DNA of 64,000 nt, taken from Bacteroides reticulotermitis JCM 10512 (lineage in GTDB: Bacteria > Bacteroidota > Bacteroidia > Bacteroidales > Bacteroidaceae). The translations under genes and the position numbers were made by a program. Positions 19,683 to 28,635 of this stretch are shown piece after piece. The stretch is taken from positions 53,644 through 117,643 of the forward strand of contig NZ_BAIV01000017.1 of NCBI RefSeq assembly GCF_000517545.1, given 5' to 3'. The notes under the pieces are model-generated. The model was not told where the DNA came from and made no database searches. It was given only the letters and a program-made list of their open reading frames with translations. How positions within the stretch are numbered: the stretch's first letter is position 1; the number at the start of each line of letters is the position of its first letter.

Positions 19683-19923
19683 ACTTCCTTCTCAGTGGAA
19701 GTAAAGTTACTTGCTGTTCGATCTTAACTATAAACGTAACTTGCATTTTTATAATTGCAAGTTGCGTTTATAAAAACAAAGCTTTTGGTTTTATAACTGA
19801 AGCCTTTGTTTAAAGTTTACAGTTAGAGAAACGGAAGATTGCTGTTGAAGCAATGAAGTTATCTATTGGTAAAGAACAACTTTACTAGTATTAGCTTGGG
19901 TGAAGACCAATAAGCGTTCACCC
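19683..19923. repeat. Series of five hairpins in the 364-bp gap inside the orphan PUL
   Basis: The gap from 19619 to 19982 has no gene but is packed with inverted repeats. ACTTCC/GGAAGT pair at 19683-19702. A 16-bp stem with one mismatch spans 19730-19745 and 19756-19771. AAACAAAGCTT (19774-19784) pairs with AAGCCTTTGTTT (19800-19811), with one unpaired base. ATTGCT/AGCAAT lie at 19838-19854 and GGGTGAA/TTCACCC at 19898-19923. The gap separates the import and binding genes from the enzyme genes. Likely roles are transcript processing, stabilisation of the susCD message, or attenuation. I see no -7 box there that I trust. Confidence 0.6.
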
Positions 19924-19982
19924 GACGACTTGTAATGATAAGCAGGAAGATTAACTAACCAGATGTAATAGATGAACGTGAT

Positions 19983-21539
19983 ATGAGCAAACAGATCTAT
20001 TCGTATTTCCTCTTTTTGTATGTAGCCGGACTGATGCAGTTGACCACCAGCTGTTCCTCTTCCCGTGTGGCGGATATTCCGGAACCGGAAGTGCCCGAAA
20101 CACCTATTGCTCCTACGGAAGATGAATACACCTTTTTGAATACAGCGTACCGGAAATGGCAGAGCGGAGCTTTCCAACCGTGGGCGACAACCGATTCCCA
20201 CCAGACTCGTGTGATCGATCGGATGAATTGGTACGCTCCATCAACCGATTACAAACGGACGGCTTGGGGCGGACGGATAGGTTTACAGGCATCTTCCGTA
20301 GTCGGCAAAGACGGTTTTTTCCGGGTAGCTACTTGCCAAGGCCGCCATTACCTGCTCGATCCTGATAACGGAGCGGTTGTTTTGCACGGAATCCAGCATG
20401 TACGTCCGGGAACATCCGTACCCCATCAGGAAGCTTTCAACAGGAAGTTCGGCAGTGATGCCCGCTGGAGCGAAGAAACGGGTAAACTCCTGGCCGACAA
20501 TCATATCAACTACATCTCCTACGGATCGAATCGGATCGAAGCTTTTCCGGTTGCGATGCGTGCGAACCTGCTTACACCCCAAACGCAGAAAATAGCTTAT
20601 GCGGAGAATCTAAGTCTGCTTCGGACTTTTATGTGGGACATGCGTAAGAATCTCGGTTATGCGTTCGAAGATGGTACGTACAACCGGTTCGTTCTTCTTT
20701 TTGAACCGACCTTCGCGTCCTATATCGACGACCTTGTACGTGAGAAATCCGCTTTGTTTGCAGGCGACAAGCACTTCATCGGCTACTATCTGGACAATGA
20801 ATTGCCCTTCGCAAGTTATCAAAATGCCGACCCGTTGCGAGGAATCGACCTGAAACATTTCCTGAGTTTGCCCGATCGCTACAGAGCGGCGCGCACCTAT
20901 GCGGAGAAGTTCATGAAGGAACGGGGAATTTCCGCTCCCGGAGCGATCACGCAGCAAGATCAGGAGAGCTTCCGCGCACTCGTTGCCGATACCTATTATC
21001 GGTTGACGACGGAAACAGTCAGACGCTATGACACGGAGCATTTAATTCTGGGCACCCGCCTGCACGATTGGAGCAAATACAATCAGCAAGTGCTGGAAGC
21101 CTGCGCCCGTTACTGCGAGGTAGTTTCCATTAATTATTATGGCCGCTGGCAACCGGAACCGGACTTCCTGAAGAGTCTGCAAACATGGTGCATCGGTAAA
21201 CCTTTTCTGGTCTCAGAGTTCTACGTCAAAGCCGATGAGGCTGCCTATAAAGGCAAGAAGTACACCAATATTGAAGGAGGCGGATGGCTGGTGCATACGC
21301 AAAAGAACCGGGGAGAGTTTTATCAGAACTTTGGTCTGCGTCTGCTCGAAGCCCGCAATTGCATCGGTTGGGTGCACTTTGAATACAACGATGGCTATGC
21401 CGCGGATGGAAACGCCTCGAACAAAGGCATTGTCTCGCTGGAGTATGAACCTTATGAATCTTTCCTTTCCTATATGCGGCAGTTGAATCTGTCCGTTCAT
21501 CCGCTGATTGATTACTATGATAAGCAGTCGCGGCAATGA
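19983..21539 (+). CDS. Lipoprotein glycoside hydrolase of clan GH-A type, agarase-like
   Basis: This 518-residue lipoprotein (LTTSC, Cys near 24) carries an acidic linker (EPEVPETPIAPTEDEY) and then a probable (beta/alpha)8 hydrolase. GYYLDNELPF places a candidate acid/base Glu at about residue 273 after beta-strand 4, and PFLVSEFYV places a candidate nucleophile Glu at about 412 on strand 7, the clan GH-A arrangement. HLILGTRLHDW, VVSINYYGRW and IGWVHFEYNDGYAADG fit strands 5, 6 and 8. The order and the final substrate-loop segment remind me of GH50 and related agarase-like proteins, but identity is too weak to assign a family by eye. A surface endo-acting enzyme is likely from the lipobox. 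It opens the enzyme half of the PUL. Confidence 0.65.
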   Translation: MSKQIYSYFLFLYVAGLMQLTTSCSSSRVADIPEPEVPETPIAPTEDEYTFLNTAYRKWQSGAFQPWATTDSHQTRVIDRMNWYAPSTDYKRTAWGGRIGLQASSVVGKDGFFRVATCQGRHYLLDPDNGAVVLHGIQHVRPGTSVPHQEAFNRKFGSDARWSEETGKLLADNHINYISYGSNRIEAFPVAMRANLLTPQTQKIAYAENLSLLRTFMWDMRKNLGYAFEDGTYNRFVLLFEPTFASYIDDLVREKSALFAGDKHFIGYYLDNELPFASYQNADPLRGIDLKHFLSLPDRYRAARTYAEKFMKERGISAPGAITQQDQESFRALVADTYYRLTTETVRRYDTEHLILGTRLHDWSKYNQQVLEACARYCEVVSINYYGRWQPEPDFLKSLQTWCIGKPFLVSEFYVKADEAAYKGKKYTNIEGGGWLVHTQKNRGEFYQNFGLRLLEARNCIGWVHFEYNDGYAADGNASNKGIVSLEYEPYESFLSYMRQLNLSVHPLIDYYDKQSRQ

Positions 21540-21596
21540 TTGGAACAAGGTAATTAACTAATAAACAGCAAGAAATAAATTAAAATAGAAACGATC

Positions 21597-22580
21597 ATGA
21601 AGAAGTTGAGTTTGTTTGCAATCCTTTTAGGACTTACAATATCGTTGGCTGCCTGTTCGGATGACGACACGATCGCAGTGGCGCAGAATAAACCGTTCCA
21701 ACTCCCGGAAAAGGCCTATGTACTGGCCGAACAATCCAGGCGGGCTATTGTGATACGGGATGCCGAAACCAATCAAAATGTATGGAGTTGGGACCCGTAT
21801 ACGGCTTGTGTGCCTTCGGCTCATCAGAATTGGTTTATCAATCCGAGCGAAGTGAAACCGGTATTTAATAAACGCTATATCCTGATGACGGCTTCGGGTG
21901 GAGCGGTTGCTCTCATCCGTTTGTCGGATCACAAACTGATGTTCTACGCCAACTGCGGACAGAATCCTCACTCGGCCGAACTGTTGCCGGATGGGAATAT
22001 TGTTACCGCTGAGTCCCGGTCGGGCGAAATCAATACGTTCGTTGTCGATACGCTTAAAGTATTGGGTATGAAAGCCAATACGGTGAAGTTAGGCAATGCG
22101 CATAATGTAGTTTGGGATCAGAAAAGAGCGTGTGTTTATGCAACGGCTACCATGCAGGCAGGCGTCACCGCCTTGTTCCGCTTCAAATACAACGGCGACC
22201 GGAACAATCCGAAGCTAACCAATCAGCAACGTATCTATACATTCGAGAAAGAATCGGGCGGACACGATCTGTTCCCGGTGGTGGGAGCGGAAGATAAACT
22301 GTGGCTCACGGCAGCTTCGGCTGTCTATCAGGTCGATCTATCTACAGATACGCCTACATGCGAGAAAGTATATAGCTTGCCCGATATAAAAAGCGTTTGC
22401 AACGGGCCGGACGGAGTCTTAATGCTCAGCCCGACCGAAGAATGGTGGGCGGAAGGACTGACGAACGAGCAAGGCAAAGCGCTCTTCCAAATGGATGGAG
22501 CGAAGATTTATAAAGGCCGTTGGATGATCGACAACACCTTTAGTTATCCGGTGAAGCATGAGTTGCTGCTGGGTGAGTAA
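21597..22580 (+). CDS. Beta-propeller lipoprotein with one histidine per blade (DUF6528-like)
   Basis: This 327-residue lipoprotein has a lipobox at SLAAC (Cys 20). The rest has the regular four-strand rhythm of a beta-propeller, with conserved-looking histidines at about 76 (SAHQNWF), 125 (NPHSAELLPDGN), 169 (GNAHNVVW) and 223 (GGHDLFPV), spaced 44-54 residues, roughly one per blade and all at blade starts. This pattern resembles propeller enzymes that line the central tunnel with histidines, such as arylsulfotransferases and the PL22/PL24/PL25 lyases, and I recall it as the DUF6528 family. No function can be assigned. It sits 57 bp after the clan GH-A lipoprotein and 38 bp before the next enzyme, so it probably acts on the same glycan. 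Confidence 0.6.
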   Translation: MKKLSLFAILLGLTISLAACSDDDTIAVAQNKPFQLPEKAYVLAEQSRRAIVIRDAETNQNVWSWDPYTACVPSAHQNWFINPSEVKPVFNKRYILMTASGGAVALIRLSDHKLMFYANCGQNPHSAELLPDGNIVTAESRSGEINTFVVDTLKVLGMKANTVKLGNAHNVVWDQKRACVYATATMQAGVTALFRFKYNGDRNNPKLTNQQRIYTFEKESGGHDLFPVVGAEDKLWLTAASAVYQVDLSTDTPTCEKVYSLPDIKSVCNGPDGVLMLSPTEEWWAEGLTNEQGKALFQMDGAKIYKGRWMIDNTFSYPVKHELLLGE

Positions 22581-22618
22581 TAATAAAGTAGGTAAATTGA
22601 ATAATTAAGTTTGTAACC

Positions 22619-24415
22619 ATGAGAAAACTTCTTCTTATACTATGTATGCTTTCAGCTTTGCAGGTTGCTTGGGCACAGAACGGAAAGAAAGTATATGCTG
22701 ACTTTCACGGCGTGCGTTATACGCGTCAGCACGATGGGAAGCTGGGGCGTTGGGAATTGTATGCCAACACCGAGAAGTCTGCTACGGGCAGAAAGTCGTT
22801 GTGTTATAATGCCGACTTGATTGACGCTGACGGACGCAATCAGATCGCTGCTGTCTATTATCCGCAGGTCGGTATGCAGTCCAACCTCGATCCGGACTAT
22901 ATTGAATATCAGATATTATCTGCCAAAACGGCTCAAATAGACGGCTTCTTTATCGAATGGGGTTTTAAACCTCATGAGAACGATGAGTTATTGCGTGCGA
23001 TGCAGCAGGTAGCGGCCAAGTATGACTTCGAAATCGGAGTAAACTGGTGTGACGGTTGGCTGTATTACAATTGGATCACAAAGATCTATCCCGAAATCAA
23101 TACCCGCGAAGCAAAGACTGAATATATGGCGCAGTGCTATCAGTATTTGGTCGATAGTGTTTTTACCGGACCTACGGCACCGATTGTGAAGGGGATGCCG
23201 GTGTTTTACCATTTCGGTCCCGGAGCCACAATCGACGAATACCGCAAGGTGCTCTCGGAGGTGAAGCTTCCTCAGGGGATGAAGCAGCCTGTTGCCTTAC
23301 GCCGCTGGGCCGATTGGGGCAAATTGGAGAACAATACCTATATACCGGTTACGCAGAGTGCCGATATGGATGCCTGGAAGCAAGTGGGCGAAGTGCCGAC
23401 TGCCTGGCTACCGGCACGCGTTCGCCCAAGAGATGAGGCGCACGCAGCATGGGATAACTATGCGACTCCGAATGATGTGATCGAATTCATGAAACCTTTT
23501 CGGGATTCTATCTGGCACAGCACTAATCCGGCCTATACGGTGAAGTCAGGTTTTGCCATGCCGGGAATGGATAACCGGGGATGCGCAGGTTGGGGGCGTG
23601 GACACTTCTACTACATCCCGCGCAACAACGGAGAGACTTACAGCAATATGTGGAAATTCTGCATGGAGGAAAAGGAACATTTGGATATGATGTTTATCGC
23701 TTCTTGGAGCGACTATACCGAAGGCCATGAGATTGAGCCGACTATTGAAAACGGTGACCGCGAGTTGCGGACGACTCTTAAATATGCCGCCGAGTTTAAA
23801 GACGAACAAGCGGATGAACGGGGACTGACGCTTCCGTTGGAGCTTTTCCGTTTGCGCAAAGAAGCACGTTTTCTGGAGAAATCCAAAATGGATGTATCCG
23901 GCTGTATCCGTGCGTTGGATAAGGTTGCTTTATTGATTAGCCAGAGACGCTATCCGGTTGCTATCGGCTTGTTGTCGCAAATAGACAATGACGTTAAAGG
24001 TGCCAAAGCTTCTTTAACTGTCGAGATGAAGCGTTTGCGTGAGTCGGAATTGAATATTCAGGGAAAACGAAAATCCGGAGGATACAATCTGTCGGAGTCA
24101 TTATCTATTGGTTTCCCGAAAGAACTGGTCTCGCAATTGCAAATGAACAATTACGTGGGTTACCTATATTTTGAATACCTCGATAGAGGGAAAGAAACCT
24201 TTTTTATCCGGTCGTCTACCTCACGTGAACCGGCCGAACCGTTTCGAATCGTATCTCGCATTCGTACCGATGATACGGGCGAATGGAAGAGTGCCAAGGT
24301 TGAACTGTACAAAGACAATATCGTCTACGGGTTCAATAAGCCCACTTTCTACCTGAAAGGCAATGTGATCATTCGCAATCTGTCAGTAGGTTATACCATC
24401 TATACGGTCAAATAA
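22619..24415 (+). CDS. Glycoside hydrolase family 71/99-like protein
   Basis: This 598-residue secreted protein has the signal peptide MRKLLLILCMLSALQVAWAQ and no lipobox, so it is probably periplasmic. About residues 25-390 look like the (beta/alpha)8 fold shared by GH71/GH99-like proteins: VYADFHGVRYTRQ at the start, AAVYYPQVG, IDGFFIEWGFKPHEND near 106-121, and the closing strand FIASWSDYTEGHEIEPTIENG, which parallels the N-E-W-x-E-x-x-x-I-E-P segment of GH99. A helical linker and a C-terminal beta-rich module (about 485-598, ending NLSVGYTIYTVK) follow. Known GH99 enzymes are endo-alpha-mannosidases and GH71 are alpha-1,3-glucanases, but this protein is divergent from both. Substrate unknown. 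Confidence 0.6.
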   Translation: MRKLLLILCMLSALQVAWAQNGKKVYADFHGVRYTRQHDGKLGRWELYANTEKSATGRKSLCYNADLIDADGRNQIAAVYYPQVGMQSNLDPDYIEYQILSAKTAQIDGFFIEWGFKPHENDELLRAMQQVAAKYDFEIGVNWCDGWLYYNWITKIYPEINTREAKTEYMAQCYQYLVDSVFTGPTAPIVKGMPVFYHFGPGATIDEYRKVLSEVKLPQGMKQPVALRRWADWGKLENNTYIPVTQSADMDAWKQVGEVPTAWLPARVRPRDEAHAAWDNYATPNDVIEFMKPFRDSIWHSTNPAYTVKSGFAMPGMDNRGCAGWGRGHFYYIPRNNGETYSNMWKFCMEEKEHLDMMFIASWSDYTEGHEIEPTIENGDRELRTTLKYAAEFKDEQADERGLTLPLELFRLRKEARFLEKSKMDVSGCIRALDKVALLISQRRYPVAIGLLSQIDNDVKGAKASLTVEMKRLRESELNIQGKRKSGGYNLSESLSIGFPKELVSQLQMNNYVGYLYFEYLDRGKETFFIRSSTSREPAEPFRIVSRIRTDDTGEWKSAKVELYKDNIVYGFNKPTFYLKGNVIIRNLSVGYTIYTVK

Positions 24416-24477
24416 CGGTGTCGATGAAGTGTTTGAAAGAATTAGGTATTAGTTTAAATTATAAGTATGCATAAGTC

Positions 24478-27153
24478 ATGAAGAAGTTTCTCTCTATATT
24501 TATTCTGTTGTTTATTGTAGGATGGGCACAGGCACAACAGCGTGTGGTGTATACCATAAACGACGGATGGAAGTTCAAAAAAGGATCTCTCTTTGAAGCG
24601 CAGTTGACAAGCTGTGATGACTCTTCTTGGGAGGTGATCAATATCCCTCATACGTGGAATGATAAAGACGGAGACGATGAAACTCCGGGACTTTACCGCG
24701 GACCGGCCTGGTATCGGAAGAGTCTGCTTCTTGATAAGAGTCAGGAAGGTCGTCAGGCCGTTATCTATTTCGAAGGAGCTAATCGGGAAGTACAAGTCTA
24801 TCTGAATGGAGCCTTTGTCGGCGAGCATAAAGGCGGTTATACCCGTTTCTGCTTCGACATCACTCCGCATCTTCGTTATGGACAGGAGAACCTGTTCGCC
24901 ATTTGTGTGAATAATGTGCATAACCCGAATATCCCGCCTTTGTCTGCCGACTTCACTTTCTACGGAGGTATCTATCGGGATGTCTATTTGCAGTTTATGA
25001 ATCCGGTGCATGTGGCTACGCATGATTACGCTTCTTGCGGAGTCTATATCCGTACGCCGCAGGTCGACAAATCCGAAGCGACCGTTGAGGTCACAACCTT
25101 GCTGACTAATCAAACGGATCGGGCGGTCGACGTGCTTGTAGAGAATGTGATTTGTGATGCTACCGGGAAAGAGGTCCGGAAAACCGATGCGTCCGTTCGC
25201 TTGGCAGCGGGCGAAACGAAAACCGATGTTTCGAAGAAGATTAAAATCACTTCTCCTCGTTTGTGGGACATCGACGATCCGTATCGGTATAGAGTCTATA
25301 CTCGTATATTGGATAAAAAGCGTGGGGCTCTGTTGGACGAAGTGGTAAACCCCTTGGGCTTGCGTTGGTTTGAATTCGATTCGGAACGGGGTTTCTCGCT
25401 GAATGGCAAAGCACGTAAACTCATCGGTACGGCTCGTCACCAAGACTATTTTGAGAAAGGTAACGCGCTTCGGGATGAGATGCATGTACGGGATGTGCTG
25501 TTATTGAAAGAAATGGGCGGTAACTTCTTGCGGGTTTCGCATTATCCCCAAGATCCTGTCATCATGGAGATGTGCGATAAGTTGGGCATTGTGACTTCGG
25601 TGGAGATTCCCGTAGTCAATGCGGTTACCGAAACCGAAGAGTTCCTGAACAACTCCGTGGAAATGGCCAAGGAAATGATACGTCAGGACTTCAATCGTCC
25701 CTCAGTTATGATTTGGGGGTATATGAATGAGATTCTTTTGCGACGTCCTTATACCGAAGGCAAACAACTTGAAGATTATTACCGGTATACCGAAAAGGTA
25801 GCCCGTGCTTTAGAGGCGACCGTTCGGCAAGAAGACCCTTCCCGCTATACAATGATGGCTTATCACAATGCTCCCCAGTATTATGAAGATGCCCGGTTGA
25901 CGGATATTCCCATGATTCAGGGTTGGAACCTGTATCAAGGGTGGTACGAGCCGGACATCAATGAGTTTCAACGGTTGCTTGATCGTGCGCATCACACGTA
26001 TAAAGGAAAAGTCTTGATGGTCACGGAGTATGGGCCGGGTGTCGATGAACGTCTTCATTCCTATCAACCGGAGCTTTTTGACTTCTCTCAGGAGTATGGG
26101 CTTGTGTATCATCGGCATTATATGAAAGAAATGATGAAGCGTCCTTTCATTGCCGGTGCCAGTCTGTGGAATCTGAATGATTTCTATTCCGAGTCACGTA
26201 TCGATGTCGTTCCTCATGTTAATAATAAGGGGATAGTCGGGCTTGATCGGGAGCACAAAGATTCGTATTGGTTTTATAAAGCGCTTCTAACTCAGAAGCC
26301 GATGGTTGTAATCGGCAACCGGGAATGGAAGGCGCGGGGCGGTGTTGTGAATACCGATAATCGCGCGTGCTTGCAGTCGATTCCTGTTTTCTCTAATGCA
26401 GAGGAGGTTGAACTGTTTACGAATGGCCAAAGTTTGGGAAACAAGCGGTTAGAAGCCGGTTGTGCGTTTTTTGACGTTCCGTTTGTGGATGGTGACAATC
26501 AATTGGAGGCGGTGGCGCTCGTGGATGGTTGCCGGGTGCACGATCTGTTGACCGTTCGCTTCGAACTGATCGAATCGTTCTTGAAGGATAGTCAGAAACC
26601 GTTTACAGAGTTAAATGTAATGCTTGGCTCTCCCCGATATTTTGAAGATCGGGAAGCTAATATGCTTTGGATTCCCGAACAGGAATATAAACCGGGTAGT
26701 TGGGGATTTGTGGGTGGAACTCCCTATCGTCGGAAAACAGGGTTCGGAACGATGCTCGGTTCGGATATTGACATTTACGGAACTAACCAGAATCCCATCT
26801 TCCAAACACAACGTATGGGTATCAAATCTTTTAAAGCAGATATGCCCGATGGAGAATATTCCGTATATTTGTACTGGGCGGAACTGGATTCGGATAAGAA
26901 GAAAGAAGCCTTAGTCTACAACCTGGGTGCTGATTCGGAACAAGTGCTTGCCGGAAACCGTAGCTTCGGCCTATCGATGAATGGCGTAACGGTGCTGGAT
27001 GATTTGAATATCGCTCGTGATTATGGCTATGCCCGTGCTGTGATAAAGAAGTTTATGGTAACGATCAAGAATGGCGAAGGACTGCGTGTTGACTTCCATC
27101 CGAAGGAGGGGGAGACGCTGTTGAATGCGATTCGCATTTATAGAAACTATTGA
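24478..27153 (+). CDS. GH2-family exo-glycosidase with C-terminal malectin-like domain
   Basis: This 891-residue secreted enzyme (signal peptide ending GWAQAQ) has the full GH2 layout: sugar-binding jelly roll (about 25-180, with IPHTWND and GPAWYRK), Ig-like domain (about 185-290), and TIM barrel (about 300-600). The barrel has RHQDYFEKGNAL, the acid/base E418 in WGYMNE and the nucleophile E517 in VTEYGPG. After further beta domains, residues about 735-891 (RYFEDREANMLWIPEQ to LLNAIRIYRNY) look like a malectin-type carbohydrate-binding module. GH2 covers beta-galactosidases, beta-mannosidases and beta-glucuronidases; the sequence does not decide which. The absence of a lipobox suggests a periplasmic exo-enzyme working on imported oligosaccharides. 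Confidence 0.9.
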   Translation: MKKFLSIFILLFIVGWAQAQQRVVYTINDGWKFKKGSLFEAQLTSCDDSSWEVINIPHTWNDKDGDDETPGLYRGPAWYRKSLLLDKSQEGRQAVIYFEGANREVQVYLNGAFVGEHKGGYTRFCFDITPHLRYGQENLFAICVNNVHNPNIPPLSADFTFYGGIYRDVYLQFMNPVHVATHDYASCGVYIRTPQVDKSEATVEVTTLLTNQTDRAVDVLVENVICDATGKEVRKTDASVRLAAGETKTDVSKKIKITSPRLWDIDDPYRYRVYTRILDKKRGALLDEVVNPLGLRWFEFDSERGFSLNGKARKLIGTARHQDYFEKGNALRDEMHVRDVLLLKEMGGNFLRVSHYPQDPVIMEMCDKLGIVTSVEIPVVNAVTETEEFLNNSVEMAKEMIRQDFNRPSVMIWGYMNEILLRRPYTEGKQLEDYYRYTEKVARALEATVRQEDPSRYTMMAYHNAPQYYEDARLTDIPMIQGWNLYQGWYEPDINEFQRLLDRAHHTYKGKVLMVTEYGPGVDERLHSYQPELFDFSQEYGLVYHRHYMKEMMKRPFIAGASLWNLNDFYSESRIDVVPHVNNKGIVGLDREHKDSYWFYKALLTQKPMVVIGNREWKARGGVVNTDNRACLQSIPVFSNAEEVELFTNGQSLGNKRLEAGCAFFDVPFVDGDNQLEAVALVDGCRVHDLLTVRFELIESFLKDSQKPFTELNVMLGSPRYFEDREANMLWIPEQEYKPGSWGFVGGTPYRRKTGFGTMLGSDIDIYGTNQNPIFQTQRMGIKSFKADMPDGEYSVYLYWAELDSDKKKEALVYNLGADSEQVLAGNRSFGLSMNGVTVLDDLNIARDYGYARAVIKKFMVTIKNGEGLRVDFHPKEGETLLNAIRIYRNY

Positions 27154-27177
27154 GATTAGTTATAATCATATATTCGT

Positions 27178-28599
27178 ATGAAAAAACACGTTTTGACTTT
27201 TATGTTGGCTAGCTTTTCGCTAGCTGCTGTTGCTCAGGTAAAGTTACCAGCTATTTTTGGCGATAATATGGTGCTACAACAACAGTCGGAAGTTCCTGTT
27301 TGGGGAAAGGCTGTTCCGGGAGAGCGTGTGACGGTGAAGAGTAGTTGGGACAATAAACAATATACTGCTACGGTTGCTTCGGATAGCACGTGGCGAGTGC
27401 GCATACATACTCCGGCAGCATCAAACAGTAGTTTTCAATTGACAATTGCTTCGGGTAAAGAACGGAGAGTCTTTAAAGATGTTGTGATGGGCGAGGTGTG
27501 GTTATGCAGTGGCCAGTCTAATATGGAAATGCCCATGAAAGGATTTCCCTCGCAGCCAATATTAGGTGGGCAGGATGATATCGTACATTCCACCAATTCT
27601 TCTATTCGTTGTTTCACAGTAAAGAGAAATAGTAGCATAATTCCTCAAACAGACTGTGTGGGTAACTGGGAACTGGCTTCGCCGAATACTACACCGGACT
27701 TCACCGCTACCGGGTATTATTTTGCTCGCTTGCTGCAAGAACTGTTACAAATACCGGTGGGCATTATTCATGCTAGCTGGGGCGGAGCCTCGATTGAAGC
27801 GTGGATGCCGCGTGAGTGTTTTGCTGCATTCCCTCATATTAAGTTACCAGCTAGCCAAGCTGATCTGAAACCCGCTCATGAAGTTCCTATCGGCTTGTTT
27901 AACGGTATGCTTCATCCTTTTGTTGGTTTCCCCATAAAAGGGGCCATCTGGTATCAGGGCGAAACAAATGCCAGTCGGTATAGGAGTTATCCTGAACTGT
28001 TCAAGGCAATGCATCGCGAATGGAACAAAGTTTGGGAATGTGGTGATTTCCCGATTTACTTTTGTCAGATAGCACCGCATAGAGAACCCGAAAAGGCAGC
28101 TAAGGCGTTCATGCGGGAAGCTCAGATGTATATTGCACAGACACAGCCACGAACGGGCATAGCTGTATTGACTGATGCCGGTGATTTGGATTGTGTACAT
28201 CCGGCTAATAAGTGTGTAGCGGGAGAACGTTTGGCTTACATTGCTCTAGCTCGTGATTACGGTTATCAAAATTTGGCGTATGAAGGTCCTATATTTAAAG
28301 AGGCCGTATTCAAAGAAGGTGGTAAGGCGGTAGCTTCTTTTGATAAAGTAGGACTTGGGTTTTCAACCTTTGGACAACCACTGACTGGTTTTGAACTTGC
28401 CGGAGAAGATCGTAAGTTCTACCCGGCAGAAGCAAGTATCAATAGATATAATCGTACGATTGAGGTGGTTTCCGATAAGGTTGAGCATCCGGTGGCTGTA
28501 CGTTATGCGTTTAAGGGATACGTTAATGGTACATTATTTGGGTCCAATGGCTTACCTGTCTCCAGTTTCCGTTCGGATAAATGGGATGATGTGGAGTAG
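27178..28599 (+). CDS. SGNH carbohydrate esterase, sialate O-acetylesterase (SASA) family
   Basis: This 473-residue secreted esterase has a signal peptide ending AAVAQ, a beta-rich N-terminal domain (KLPAIFGDNMVLQQQ, about 23-110) and the SASA/SGNH catalytic domain. The nucleophile block is WLCSGQSNMEMPM (about 110-122), the oxyanion block GAIWYQGETNASR, and the catalytic histidine lies in DCVHPANK near 339. Related enzymes remove O-acetyl groups from sialic acids or from plant and bacterial polysaccharides (CE20 type). No sialic-acid genes are nearby, so the name should not be read as the substrate. It lies 24 bp after the GH2 gene. Its presence suggests the glycan is acetylated. Confidence 0.85.
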   Translation: MKKHVLTFMLASFSLAAVAQVKLPAIFGDNMVLQQQSEVPVWGKAVPGERVTVKSSWDNKQYTATVASDSTWRVRIHTPAASNSSFQLTIASGKERRVFKDVVMGEVWLCSGQSNMEMPMKGFPSQPILGGQDDIVHSTNSSIRCFTVKRNSSIIPQTDCVGNWELASPNTTPDFTATGYYFARLLQELLQIPVGIIHASWGGASIEAWMPRECFAAFPHIKLPASQADLKPAHEVPIGLFNGMLHPFVGFPIKGAIWYQGETNASRYRSYPELFKAMHREWNKVWECGDFPIYFCQIAPHREPEKAAKAFMREAQMYIAQTQPRTGIAVLTDAGDLDCVHPANKCVAGERLAYIALARDYGYQNLAYEGPIFKEAVFKEGGKAVASFDKVGLGFSTFGQPLTGFELAGEDRKFYPAEASINRYNRTIEVVSDKVEHPVAVRYAFKGYVNGTLFGSNGLPVSSFRSDKWDDVE

Positions 28600-28635
28600 T
28601 TTTCTACGATTTATTTAATCTTAATGAGATAAAGT

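Noticed and set aside
24454..25485. Open frame of 343 codons on the minus strand
   Set aside because: Antisense to the well-supported GH2 gene; translated residues show no family features.
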